From contig JAUPTP010000017.1 of NCBI GenBank assembly GCA_030918015.1, forward strand, positions 1 to 13,005: a stretch of 13,005 nucleotides of DNA, read 5' to 3'. The notes beneath the pieces are model-generated. The model was given only the letters and a program-made list of their open reading frames with translations. It was not told the DNA's origin and did not search any database. Origin of the DNA: Pseudomonadota bacterium. Its GTDB lineage: Bacteria > Pseudomonadota > Gammaproteobacteria > Burkholderiales > Burkholderiaceae_C. Positions 1 through 8,429 of the stretch are shown piece by piece. Both the position numbers and the translations under genes were made by a program. Numbering within the stretch: the stretch's first letter is position 1; every line of letters starts with the position of its first letter.

Positions 1-324
1 GCAGTACTGCAGCGCGCGCTCGACCAGTGCCTCCTGCGTCAGATGGGGCTTGAGCTCGCCCCACAGCGCGATGCCCTCCAGCAGCGTGCCGCTGGCGTTG
101 ACCCGCGGCAGGCCGTAGGAGAGCGTCGCGTCCATGTGGAAATGCGCGTCGACGAAAGGCGCACTGACCATCCCGCCCTGGGCGTCGAGCGTGGGCACCG
201 ACGCCGGCACGGGCAGCGCCGGTCCGAGGGCGGCGATGCGGCCGTCCAGGATCAGCAGGTCCTGGTGGAGGCGCCCGTCGGGCAGCGTGGCATCGCGGAT
301 CAGCAGGTCACGGGGGGCGGCCAT
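1..324 (-). CDS. codA: Cytosine deaminase-like amidohydrolase, N-terminal part (gene continues beyond the left edge)
   Basis: Only the first 108 residues are present. The protein opens with the small beta-sandwich typical of amidohydrolases (LLIRDATLPDGR..., about residues 7-50) and then the first barrel strand, APFVDAHFHMDAT. The HxH metal-ligand pair is His61 and His63, which correspond to the first two metal ligands of E. coli CodA. The following stretch, with NASGTLLEGIALWGE, resembles CodA (NQSGTLFEGIERWAE). CodA converts cytosine to uracil plus ammonia in the cytoplasm. The start ATG at 324 has an AGGAG ribosome site 8 bases upstream, and the gene begins 28 bases after the degenerate-GGDEF gene, so the two are probably co-transcribed. 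Supplying uracil to Upp and URC1/URC4 upstream fits. Related amidohydrolases acting on other cyclic amides (AtzC/TrzC type) cannot be excluded, because the remaining metal ligands lie outside the window. Confidence 0.75.
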   Translation of the reverse strand, partial: MAAPRDLLIRDATLPDGRLHQDLLILDGRIAALGPALPVPASVPTLDAQGGMVSAPFVDAHFHMDATLSYGLPRVNASGTLLEGIALWGELKPHLTQEALVERALQYC

Positions 325-352
325 CGTTGCTCCTGGGCGGGCTGGGGGAGGA

Positions 353-1834
353 TCAGGGACAGACCGCGATGCGTCGCCGCTGGCGTCGGCCTGCGGCCAT
401 CTCGGCTTCGCAGCGCTGCATCAGGGTCTCGACGGTGTCGCCGGGGCTGGCCTGGGCATGGCTGATGTCGATCTGCAGCAGATGGTCGTCGGTCAGCGTC
501 GACCAGTCGCGCTTCTGCACCGCCTCGGCCAGCCGCTGGCAGACCCGGGCGGCATCGTCGGCCGAGGCCTGCCTCAGCAGCACCGCGACCTGCTCGGCCG
601 ACCAGCGCGTGGCCAGGTCCCCGGTGCGCAGCGTGCGGCCGATGAGGTGCACCAGGGTCTCCAGCAGACGCTCCTGCTGCGGCGCGGCAGGCGGATCGGT
701 GTCGCGTGCCGACAGCAGCAGTGCGGCGCAGGATTGCCCGGCCGGGGCCGGCACGGTCTGGCGCGCCTGGGCCAGGAACTGCTCGCGGCTCGGGGGGGGC
801 GGCGGGCACCGCAGGCCGCTCGTGGCGGCGGTCGGCGCCATCGGCGGGGCCGACCGCAGGTCGCTGGCCTGCACCTGGGCCAGGTAGCGCGACAGGCGGG
901 CGGAGGTGGGCAGGGGCAGGGCGTCGGTGCCCTGGCGGCGGCGCGCTGTCAGTTCGGCCCGCTGGCGCATCTCGGCGTCCCGGCCCTGATCGAGCAGGCA
1001 CTGCGCCAGCCGGCGCTCGCCCAGATCCGCCAGCGGCTGGTGGCCTCGCTGTGCGGCTTCGTCGGCCAGGCGACGCGAGGCGGCCTCGAGGGCCGCCGCA
1101 TCCTGCTGCACCTGGGCGATCAGCACAGCCACCCACAAGGGCGCCAGGGTTTCATCCACATGCAGCGACGGCGGGCGCCGGCGCAGCGCGGCCAGATGCT
1201 GGCGGGCCTGCGGGGTGTCGGCTTGCCAGACCTGGCACAGCGCGGTCAGCCAGCCCAGGCGCCATGCGGTGCGCGCCGAGCCGGGCAGGGCGCGCGCATG
1301 GTGGCGCGCCTCGTCGAGGGTCTGCTGCAGCAGCGCGTGCGGGCGCTCGGTGCGCCCCGTGCCTCCCAGGGCCTGACGCCAGGCCAGCACGTCGCCGATC
1401 TGCAGGCTCAGGCGCAGGTGCCAGCGGTCTAGGTCCGCTCCCGTCAGGCGGGCCGGCGGGGCGGCCCGCAGCTGATGCAGCATGGCCAGGGCGGTGTCTC
1501 CCTGCTGGCGCCAGGCCATCGCCCCGGCCAGGGCGTCGATGGCCTGCAGCTGCAGGGTCGCGGCCATCGCGGCGGGGCCGCAGTCGACCAGATGCCGGGC
1601 CAGCAGTCCGGACTCGATGGCGTCGTCGAGCCGTCCCAGCCGGGTCGCCGACCGGCATGCCCGCACATGTGCCCTGATCAGCGCCTCCAGCGGGCCGTGT
1701 GCGGCCAGTCGGGTGAGGTCGTCCTGGATGGCCCGCAGCACCTCTGCGGGATCTCCGCGCATCAGGTCCTCGCCCACGTCGTCATCCAGGTGGTCAGGCG
1801 CTGCGTGGCCTGACTGGCTCTCCGGTCCGTTCAT
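353..1834 (-). CDS. Helical-repeat protein with C-terminal degenerate GGDEF domain
   Basis: 493 residues. Residues about 1-340 are alanine/leucine/arginine-rich amphipathic helices, likely a TPR-like all-alpha array; no membrane segment or signal peptide is visible. Residues about 365-490 match the GGDEF fold in order: a beta strand CAALLLSARDTD where active enzymes have LLLDIDxFK, a helix, then TGDLATRWSAEQVAVLL, which aligns with GDxLARxGGEEFxxLL, and a final helix ending in EAEMAAGRR where ALYxAK is usual. The signature loop is SAEQV (412-416) instead of GG(D/E)EF, and the metal-binding Asp of the first strand is changed, so diguanylate cyclase activity is unlikely. A nucleotide-sensing or partner-binding role is inferred. 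The ATG at 1834 follows a GGGGAA site. A run of eight C on the coding strand (792-799) is a possible slippage site. The gene sits between upp and the cytosine deaminase gene, 158 bases after upp. Confidence 0.7.
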   Translation of the reverse strand: MNGPESQSGHAAPDHLDDDVGEDLMRGDPAEVLRAIQDDLTRLAAHGPLEALIRAHVRACRSATRLGRLDDAIESGLLARHLVDCGPAAMAATLQLQAIDALAGAMAWRQQGDTALAMLHQLRAAPPARLTGADLDRWHLRLSLQIGDVLAWRQALGGTGRTERPHALLQQTLDEARHHARALPGSARTAWRLGWLTALCQVWQADTPQARQHLAALRRRPPSLHVDETLAPLWVAVLIAQVQQDAAALEAASRRLADEAAQRGHQPLADLGERRLAQCLLDQGRDAEMRQRAELTARRRQGTDALPLPTSARLSRYLAQVQASDLRSAPPMAPTAATSGLRCPPPPPSREQFLAQARQTVPAPAGQSCAALLLSARDTDPPAAPQQERLLETLVHLIGRTLRTGDLATRWSAEQVAVLLRQASADDAARVCQRLAEAVQKRDWSTLTDDHLLQIDISHAQASPGDTVETLMQRCEAEMAAGRRQRRRIAVCP

Positions 1835-1863
1835 GCATTCCCCGATTCATGTGCGCCGGTCAC

Positions 1864-1916
1864 TCCGGACGACCTCATCCTGGTGATCCGATCTGGATCC
1901 GGCGCAATCCGGACGA
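1864..1916. repeat. Direct repeat TCCGGACGA (two copies) upstream of the degenerate-GGDEF gene
   Basis: TCCGGACGA occurs at 1864-1872 and again at 1908-1916, 44 bases apart, with another ATCCGG at 1897-1902. They lie in the 158-base gap between upp and the 1834 start codon, 30-82 bases upstream of that start. They could be operator half-sites for a separate promoter, but no convincing -10/-35 pair was found. No rho-independent terminator for upp is visible in this gap either. Confidence 0.3.
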
Positions 1917-1992
1917 GGACACGACCATTCGTGCCGTTTCCGTACGAGAGGAATTGAACCACAGCCGTGTTTGGCCTCGATGTCTGGCCGAT

Positions 1993-2646
<654 letters not shown>

Positions 2647-2702
2647 GGGGTCTCTCCTCGCGGGTTGCGGATCAGAGTCGGCTCTGTCCGGTTCGGTTCA
2701 TG

Positions 2703-3948
2703 TCAGAAGACGGTGCCGTCGCTGTCGATGCGCAGCGGCGGCGTGCCGCCCGGTCGGCGCTCGGCGGCGATCTCGCGGCCGGCGGCCCAGCTGCCGCCCT
2801 CGAGCATGCACGCCAGCGGCAGCTGCCGCGCCTCGACGCCCAGCTCGGCGCGCACCAGCGGCGCCAGGTCGTCGAGCAGCGCCACCGTCAGCGCCCGCCA
2901 CTCGATCACCCACGGATCGTCGACCGTCTTCGGCAGGGCGGCGAAGTCGGCCGCCCGCGGCACCAGCGCGCCGCCGTCGATCAGCAGGCCGCCGTTGCGG
3001 TACTCGGGCAGGCCGGTGAGCGCATCCAGGCCTTGTATCGCGATGCCGGCCCACTCGAAGGGCTCCAGCAGCGAGTAGGTCAGCCACTGCGACAGCTTGT
3101 GGAAGGGCACCTGGCCGGCGGCGACCTCGTCGGGCGCGCTGGCCGCGGGGTGAGGCCAGACATCGCCGACCGGCAGCCCGTCGATGTGCTGGCCGGACGG
3201 CCAGATCGGCGCCAGCGACGCCAGCAGCTCGGCGAGCAGCTCGGTGGCCTGCAGCGCCGGCGGGCCGGCGCTGCGCATCAGGGCCCGGCCGGCCAGCCGG
3301 TCGAACAGGCGCCCGGGCCGGCCTTCGGGGCCGAAGCGCTCGGGCTGGGCCAGCATCACCTCGCCGAGCCGGCGCAGCAGCGCCGCCCGCCCTTCCAGAC
3401 CGACCAGCGGGTTGGCCGGTCCGACCTGGAACATCGGCGCCAGCCGGGCGGCATCGATCGCGAGCAGGGCCTGGGCATCGACCCGGCAGGGCTCGTCCGG
3501 CACCGACGAGAAGGCGCCGGCGGCGAAGGCGCGCAGCGTCGCCACCGCCAGCCCTTCCGAGCGCGCCAGGCGCTGGCCGGTCTCGGCCTCGTCGTAATGC
3601 CAGTCGGGGCCGGCGCCGGCGTCGAGCAGCACGCTGATCAGCGCCAGGTCGATGCGTGCGCGCGCCAGGCCGGCGCTGCCGAGCGGCCGCACCTGCGCGT
3701 CGATGGCCTCCTGCCGGTCGACGCCGCCGGCCTCGAAATGGCGCCAGCGGCTGTGGTAGGGGATCTGCAGATCCGGAAAGCGCCGGCGCGTCAGCGCGGC
3801 GATGCGCTGCGCGATGGCCGGCAGCGCGCTGCGGTCCAGGCGGAAATGGGGCGACTGGCCGCGTTCCACCGCGGCGGCCACCGCATGGCAGCGCCGCCGC
3901 ACGGTGGCCGGGTCGTTGATCACCGCGCGCAGGTCGGAGGCGGGGGCG

Positions 3949-3956
<8 letters not shown>
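2703..3956 (-). CDS. URC4: URC4 family (DUF1688) uracil catabolism protein
   Basis: 417 residues, the usual size for DUF1688. Recognisable segments are DPATVRRRC near residues 15-23, PHFRLD at 36-41, and the family hallmark FPDLQIPYHSRWRHFEAGG at 60-78. Long conserved stretches follow to the C-terminus, with no membrane segments. URC4 is required for uracil breakdown in the yeast URC pathway; its exact reaction is not something I can assign from sequence. The start is a TTG at 3956 whose codon overlaps the end of URC1 (TTGAGTGA, 8 shared bases), with a GAAGGGG ribosome site just upstream inside URC1. This points to translational coupling and fixed stoichiometry with URC1. No in-frame ATG gives a better start without cutting into the conserved N-terminal region. 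Confidence 0.9.
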
Positions 3957-5229
<1,273 letters not shown>

Positions 5230-5244
5230 GAAGTTCCTCGGGTG

Positions 5245-6081
5245 TCAGTCGATGATCTGCAAGCCGCGTGCCCGCAGCTCGCGCAAGGGGTGCCAGTGCG
5301 GTGCGATGGCGGCCCGCAGTTCGGGCTCGGGCAGCGCGTCATCGCCCGCCAGGCCGGTCAGGGTGGCCGAGCCGCCTGCCGCCGCATGCAGCAGGGCCTC
5401 GGCGGCGCTGCCGAGCGCGAGCAGGCGGCGCAGCCGGGGGTCGAGGCCCGCGCGCTGCTCGGGCGGGCGCGTGCGCTCCCGCACGAAGCTCACCACCGGC
5501 GCGGCCAGGCCCCAGCTGGCGCACAGCACGCTGCCGTAGGCCGCGTGGCCGATGCCCCAGGTGCGCGTCTCGGCCGCATCCAGCGCGACGGGATCGTGGC
5601 TCCAGCGGTCGACGAGCGCCGCATGCGGCGTGCCGAGGTGCGCCAGCATCACCGCCAGCCCGCTGCGAGCGAACAGCCCGGCCGTGTGGGCCTGCAGCGG
5701 ATCCATCCCCAGGGCCCGGGCGCTGCGGCCCATCAGCAGGCCGGTCTGCCCGGCCGCTTCCCACAGGGCATTCATGCGGGGCGATGACGGAAAGGCCGAG
5801 CGCAGCGCGCTGGCGTAGCTGATCGCGATGACCTCGCGGGTGCCGAGGTAGCGCAGCGCCTCGCCCACCGTCTCGACCCGCCGCAGCAGGCCGTACATCG
5901 CCGAGTTGACGGTGCGCACGACCGCGGCCGCCAGCGCCATGTCCGACTCGATCAGGGCCGCGATGGCGGGCAGGGCGCTGTCGTCGTCGTGCATCAGCGC
6001 CTGCAGGTCCAGCAGGGCCTGAGGGCAGGCGGGCAGGTCGGCTTGCAGCAGGCGCAGCGGTGCGGGCAGGGGCAGTGCCAT
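5245..6081 (-). CDS. HDOD-domain signalling protein heading the uracil-catabolism operon
   Basis: 278 residues. An HDOD domain covers about residues 10-210: LPACPQALLDLQALMHDDDSALPAIAALIESD, then the best conserved element VNSAMYGLLRRVETVGEALRYLG (58-80), then the helical core ending near SFVRERT. HDOD domains have the HD-hydrolase fold without the catalytic His-Asp set and usually act as regulatory or scaffolding modules; no partner domain is fused here. The ATG at 6081 has GGGGA about 9 bases upstream; open reading continues in frame far upstream, but that stretch holds no good ribosome site and covers the divergent promoter region. Only 15 bases separate it from URC1, so it should share the URC transcript. 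A regulatory role for the pathway is inferred from position only. Confidence 0.85.
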   Translation of the reverse strand: MALPLPAPLRLLQADLPACPQALLDLQALMHDDDSALPAIAALIESDMALAAAVVRTVNSAMYGLLRRVETVGEALRYLGTREVIAISYASALRSAFPSSPRMNALWEAAGQTGLLMGRSARALGMDPLQAHTAGLFARSGLAVMLAHLGTPHAALVDRWSHDPVALDAAETRTWGIGHAAYGSVLCASWGLAAPVVSFVRERTRPPEQRAGLDPRLRRLLALGSAAEALLHAAAGGSATLTGLAGDDALPEPELRAAIAPHWHPLRELRARGLQIID

Positions 6082-6126
6082 CTTCGTCCCCAAGACGGTG
6101 TTGATCGGGTCTGCAGCGTACGTCGG

Positions 6127-6200
6127 CTCACCCCCGTGGTGCATCTGCCGTGACCCGTGTCGGTGCGCATTCCTGCCGACTCCGGCACTCCGGTGGTGGG
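6127..6200. promoter_or_regulatory. Three NtrC-like enhancer dyads
   Basis: Compared with the enteric NtrC site TGCACY-N4-TGGTGCA: CTCACCCCCGTGGTGCA (6127-6143) matches 11 of 13 defined bases, GGCACTCCGGTGGTGGG (6184-6200) matches 10, and a weaker TGACCCGTGTCGGTGCG (6151-6167) matches 9. Their centres lie roughly 101, 134 and 158 bases upstream of the start predicted from the sigma-54 promoter at 6267-6282, close to where NtrC enhancers usually lie. The two nearest are 33 bases apart, about three helical turns. A separate perfect dyad, TGCCG-N4-CGGCA, is at 6174-6187. The elements lie between two divergent genes and could serve both. Confidence 0.5.
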
Positions 6201-6266
6201 CGACGTGATTTTTCAGAATGAGCGGGCTTTGGCGCCCGGTTTTGATCTGTCGCAGTGAAAATTGAT

Positions 6267-6282
6267 CGGCACGGCTTTTGCC
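6267..6282 (+). promoter_or_regulatory. Sigma-54 (-24/-12) promoter
   Basis: CGGCACGGCTTTTGCC matches the sigma-54 consensus TGGCACG-N4-TTGCW at every base except the first and last. The invariant GG (6268-6269) and GC (6280-6281) are exactly 10 bases apart. Transcription would begin near 6293, giving a leader of about 55 bases before the proline dehydrogenase-like gene. The nearby NtrC-like dyads add support. No equally good match was seen on the opposite strand for the HDOD-URC operon; the closest (near 6140-6156) has GG-N11-GC spacing. Confidence 0.7.
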
Positions 6283-6348
6283 TTCGGTCTGACCACGAAA
6301 TCTGATGGAATTCGTGACACTTGTTGCATCGTGTGGATGAGTAACGGG

Positions 6349-7194
6349 ATGAATGCAGCCATGAGACAAGACAAAGCGGCCGCCGGTGCGGGGGGCTGCG
6401 GGCCTTCGCGCACGTCGGTGCGTTTCGACGAGATCCTGTCGGCCGCCGCGCGACTGGCCCGCTGGCGCATGGGGGCCAGCGTCAGCTACCGGCCGGAGGC
6501 GGGCGAGTCGCCCGACGAGGTGGTGGCGCGGGTGATCGGCAGCATGGCCGCGCTGGCCGATTTGCCCACCGAAGCCCAGTTGCTGGTGCAGCCGGCCGCG
6601 ATCGGCCAGGACGTGATGCAGATGATGCGGCTGCTGGCGGCCGCGCGCTCTCGGGCCATGCCGGTCACGCTGGATCTGGTGGCGCCCACGGCCATGGATG
6701 CGCTGCTCGACCAGCTGTCCTTGCTCGGCGCGCACCACGACCGTCTCGGGCTGTCCCTGTCGGGCGATCGCGAGCGCAGCCTGGCCGATGCCGACCGGGC
6801 CGGCGCCGCCGGCGTGCGCCTGCGGCTGGTGCATGAGCGCTGGGCGGACACGGGGGGCGCCCGGCGGCAGTCGATCGAGGCTTTCGAGCGGCTCGTGATG
6901 CGGGTGGCCGGGCAGGTGCCCCAGGTGACCCTGGCCTGTCATGACCCGCAGGTGGTCGATCGCTGCATCACGCAGCTGCGCGACGCGGGAACCGCCGTCA
7001 CGCTGGAGCTGCAGCCGGATCAGCCGCGCCAGGGCCTCCTCTGGGTGGCCCGCCACCGACAGGTGCCGGTGCGCAGCCTGCTGCACTACGGCCGGCCGGG
7101 CGGGCCGAGCCGGCTGGGCACGCTGGCCCGTCAGCCCCGGGTGCTGTGGTGGTCCGCGCTGAGTTCGGGCCTCAATGCGTTGCTGCCGGCCTGA
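6349..7194 (+). CDS. Proline dehydrogenase-like barrel protein, degenerate, function unknown
   Basis: 281 residues from the ATG at 6349 (GGATGAG seven bases upstream). ATGs at 6337 and 6361 are alternatives. The TTG at 6262 lies upstream of the sigma-54 promoter and is ruled out if that promoter is real. The order of elements follows the PRODH barrel of PutA: LLVQPAAIG (78-86; catalytic-site Lys of VKLSALG replaced by Gln), VTLDL (106-110; iDxE Asp kept), LGLSLSGDRERSLADADR then RLRLVHERWAD (157-167, like RLVKGAYxD, Arg159 kept, Lys replaced by His162), VTLACHDP (193-200, like ATHNP), LELQ (219-222, like FEFQ) and VRSLLHYG (241-248, like VRVYVPYG). The C-terminal helix with the Tyr-x-x-Arg-Arg type substrate contacts is absent, so proline oxidation is doubtful, although flavin or nucleotide binding could remain. 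Its end is 10 bases from the convergent MmcB-like gene. Confidence 0.55.
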   Translation: MNAAMRQDKAAAGAGGCGPSRTSVRFDEILSAAARLARWRMGASVSYRPEAGESPDEVVARVIGSMAALADLPTEAQLLVQPAAIGQDVMQMMRLLAAARSRAMPVTLDLVAPTAMDALLDQLSLLGAHHDRLGLSLSGDRERSLADADRAGAAGVRLRLVHERWADTGGARRQSIEAFERLVMRVAGQVPQVTLACHDPQVVDRCITQLRDAGTAVTLELQPDQPRQGLLWVARHRQVPVRSLLHYGRPGGPSRLGTLARQPRVLWWSALSSGLNALLPA

Positions 7195-7204
7195 GCGCCC
7201 GCGC

Positions 7205-7975
7205 TCACTCGTCGCCCAGCGAACCGGTGTTCTCGAGCGGATCATCGCTCGGCGGCCGCGGCTGGACCTGCGGATGAGGCGCCGGCGCATTGCGCGCCAG
7301 TGCCATCCAGACCGTGAAGGGCAGCCCCGACCTGTGGTACAGCCGCCGCATCGTGGCCGGTCGCAGCGTCTGGAGCTGGCCGTTCTTCAGCATGATGACG
7401 CCGCATTCCGAGGGAATCTCGGCTGCCTCGGCGATGCCGTCGGCCAGCACGTAGTACAGCCCGGCGGCCATGTCGTGGTAGACGGCGCGCCGATGCGGCC
7501 GCTTCAGGTCGGCGAGCAGGTCGGCGCGGCTGATGCGGATCTCGTGCACCAGCGGCTGCAGATCATCCGGGTCCGTGGTGTGCCGTATCGAGTAGACGTC
7601 CGGCCGGGCCTCGTCGGGCGCGACCGGCAGGCCAGGCGGCGCGGCGTCGAGAGACAGGCCGCGCCAGACGATGCGGTCTTCGGCCTGCAGGGCGAGGCTG
7701 ATCTGCTCGACCAGCGCGTCATGCTGGCTGCGCGCGACCTGATGGCGGGCGGCCGAATCGGCCAGCGCCTGCATTCCGGCATCCGTCACCCGGATGGAGC
7801 GTCGCCCGCTGGTGCCGTCCTGATGCCGCTCGAGCAGTCCGAGGGCCAGCAGCTCGATCTCGAGCGCATCCTGGCGCGGCGCATCGTCCGCGCGCCAGAC
7901 CTCTCTCAGACGACGTCGGTGGGCGCTGGTGAGTCGGAGCGTGGCAGAGGGAGAACTCGGTGCTGCTGCGTTCAT
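7205..7975 (-). CDS. Winged-helix plus MmcB-like PD-(D/E)XK nuclease-fold protein
   Basis: 256 residues from the ATG at 7975. Residues about 15-75 look like a winged helix (LREVWRADD...LEIELLALGLLERH...IRVTDAGMQALAD). Residues about 95-210 resemble the MmcB/DUF1052 restriction-endonuclease-like fold: RPDVYSI (Asp126), HEIRISRADLLADLKRP (Glu145, Arg147), YHDMAAGLYYVLADG, then IPSECGVIMLKNGQLQTLRPA. MmcB-type proteins carry EVKxSxADFxxDxKW at the same place, so Arg147 stands where the catalytic Lys is expected. Residues after about 230 are proline-rich and probably disordered. The ribosome site is weak for the ATG; a GTG at 8038, six bases after the upstream stop and in the same frame, would add 21 residues of unconvincing composition. 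A DNA repair or DNA-binding role is only suggested by the fold. Confidence 0.55.
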   Translation of the reverse strand: MNAAAPSSPSATLRLTSAHRRRLREVWRADDAPRQDALEIELLALGLLERHQDGTSGRRSIRVTDAGMQALADSAARHQVARSQHDALVEQISLALQAEDRIVWRGLSLDAAPPGLPVAPDEARPDVYSIRHTTDPDDLQPLVHEIRISRADLLADLKRPHRRAVYHDMAAGLYYVLADGIAEAAEIPSECGVIMLKNGQLQTLRPATMRRLYHRSGLPFTVWMALARNAPAPHPQVQPRPPSDDPLENTGSLGDE

Positions 7976-8044
7976 GCCCCCGAGCGTAACAAGTCCCGGG
8001 CCGGTGATGCCAGCGTCAGAGACGTTGTTGCAGTTCACTGCCGA

Positions 8045-8308
8045 TCATCGGCTGTTCGGGGGGGGAGGGTTGCGATCTTGGGCGTGGAAGACCGCGCGAC
8101 AGAGGGCGGCAGACACCCGGTATTCGGTGATCTCGACCCCGGAGAACTCGGCCGGCTGGGTGTCGTACCAGTGCCAGCGTGCATCCTCGTGGTGAGGCGG
8201 CGGTGCCGGACGTGGCGCCCGTGTCGGCGTGGCCACGGGGTGCCACCGCGTGCCGGAAAGACGGCTCATTTCCTTGAGAAGCAGTTCCAATGCGCCCAGA
8301 GCTTGCAT
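8045..8308 (-). CDS. Small hypothetical protein
   Basis: 87 residues, family not recognised. The ATG at 8308 has an excellent ribosome site (GGGAGA, six bases away), which is the main reason to accept it. There is an N-terminal amphipathic helix (ALGALELLLKEMSRL), a proline-rich linker (about 29-40), then a compact part with aromatic and acidic residues (RWHWYDTQPAEFSGVEITEYRVSAALCRAVFHAQDR, described in two pieces: RWHWYDTQPAEFSGV and EITEYRVSAALCRAVFHA). No signal peptide is seen. The last residues (NPPPPNSR) are encoded by a run of eight C (8058-8065), so slippage could change the end. The TGA stop sits in the loop of a perfect GCCGA/TCGGC hairpin (8040-8052), and the reading frame reopens straight into the MmcB-like gene. 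The two are likely co-transcribed. Confidence 0.6.
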   Translation of the reverse strand: MQALGALELLLKEMSRLSGTRWHPVATPTRAPRPAPPPHHEDARWHWYDTQPAEFSGVEITEYRVSAALCRAVFHAQDRNPPPPNSR

Positions 8309-8333
8309 CTTGATCTCCCTGCGTGAATGAAAT

Positions 8334-8367
8334 CACGTCGTATTCATCGTGATGATATTGTTACGTG
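8334..8367. promoter_or_regulatory. AT-rich promoter region with nested palindromes, upstream of the small gene
   Basis: A perfect 12-base palindrome TCATCGTGATGA (8344-8355) sits almost concentrically inside a wider CACGT...ACGTG pair (8334-8338 and 8363-8367). The stretch is far more AT-rich than its surroundings and lies 26-59 bases upstream of the 8308 start codon. On the minus strand TATCAT (within the ATATCATCACG run) could be a -10 box; the -35 is poor. Operator function is inferred. Confidence 0.4.
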
Positions 8368-8429
8368 CAGGTTTCGTGACTGACATCGCTCCAACAGATG
8401 AAGCGGGACGGCGGCGCCGGGTGCCGCAT

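Noticed and set aside
134..1432. Long plus-strand open frame opposite the degenerate-GGDEF gene
   Set aside because: Composition (Gly/Gln/Arg-rich, no family resemblance) is that of an antisense frame in GC-rich DNA. The minus-strand gene has a ribosome site, plausible helices and a GGDEF-like domain.
1890..1992. Terminator or tRNA-like structure after upp
   Set aside because: Only a four-pair GGCC/GGCC stem without a T-run was found, and no cloverleaf could be formed.
6140..6156. Second sigma-54 promoter on the minus strand for the HDOD-URC operon
   Set aside because: The best match has GG-N11-GC spacing (or GT-N10-GC), which breaks the nearly invariant geometry.
6223..6238. CGGGC-N6-GCCCG hairpin followed by GTTTTG as an intrinsic terminator
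   Set aside because: The stem has only five pairs, the T-run is short, and it lies between divergent genes with no upstream plus-strand transcript to end.
6231..6247. Sigma-54-like TGGCGCC...TTTTG on the plus strand
   Set aside because: The -12 GC is missing; the site at 6267-6282 is far better.
6082..7290. Upstream in-frame extension of the HDOD protein
   Set aside because: It would run antisense through the proline dehydrogenase-like gene and the divergent promoter region, and the extension lacks any domain resemblance. The ATG at 6081 has a ribosome site and starts at the expected domain edge.
8016..8336. Alternative 106-codon minus-strand frame overlapping the small gene
   Set aside because: It has no ribosome site as good as the one at 8308, and its composition is arginine/proline-rich like a shadow frame.
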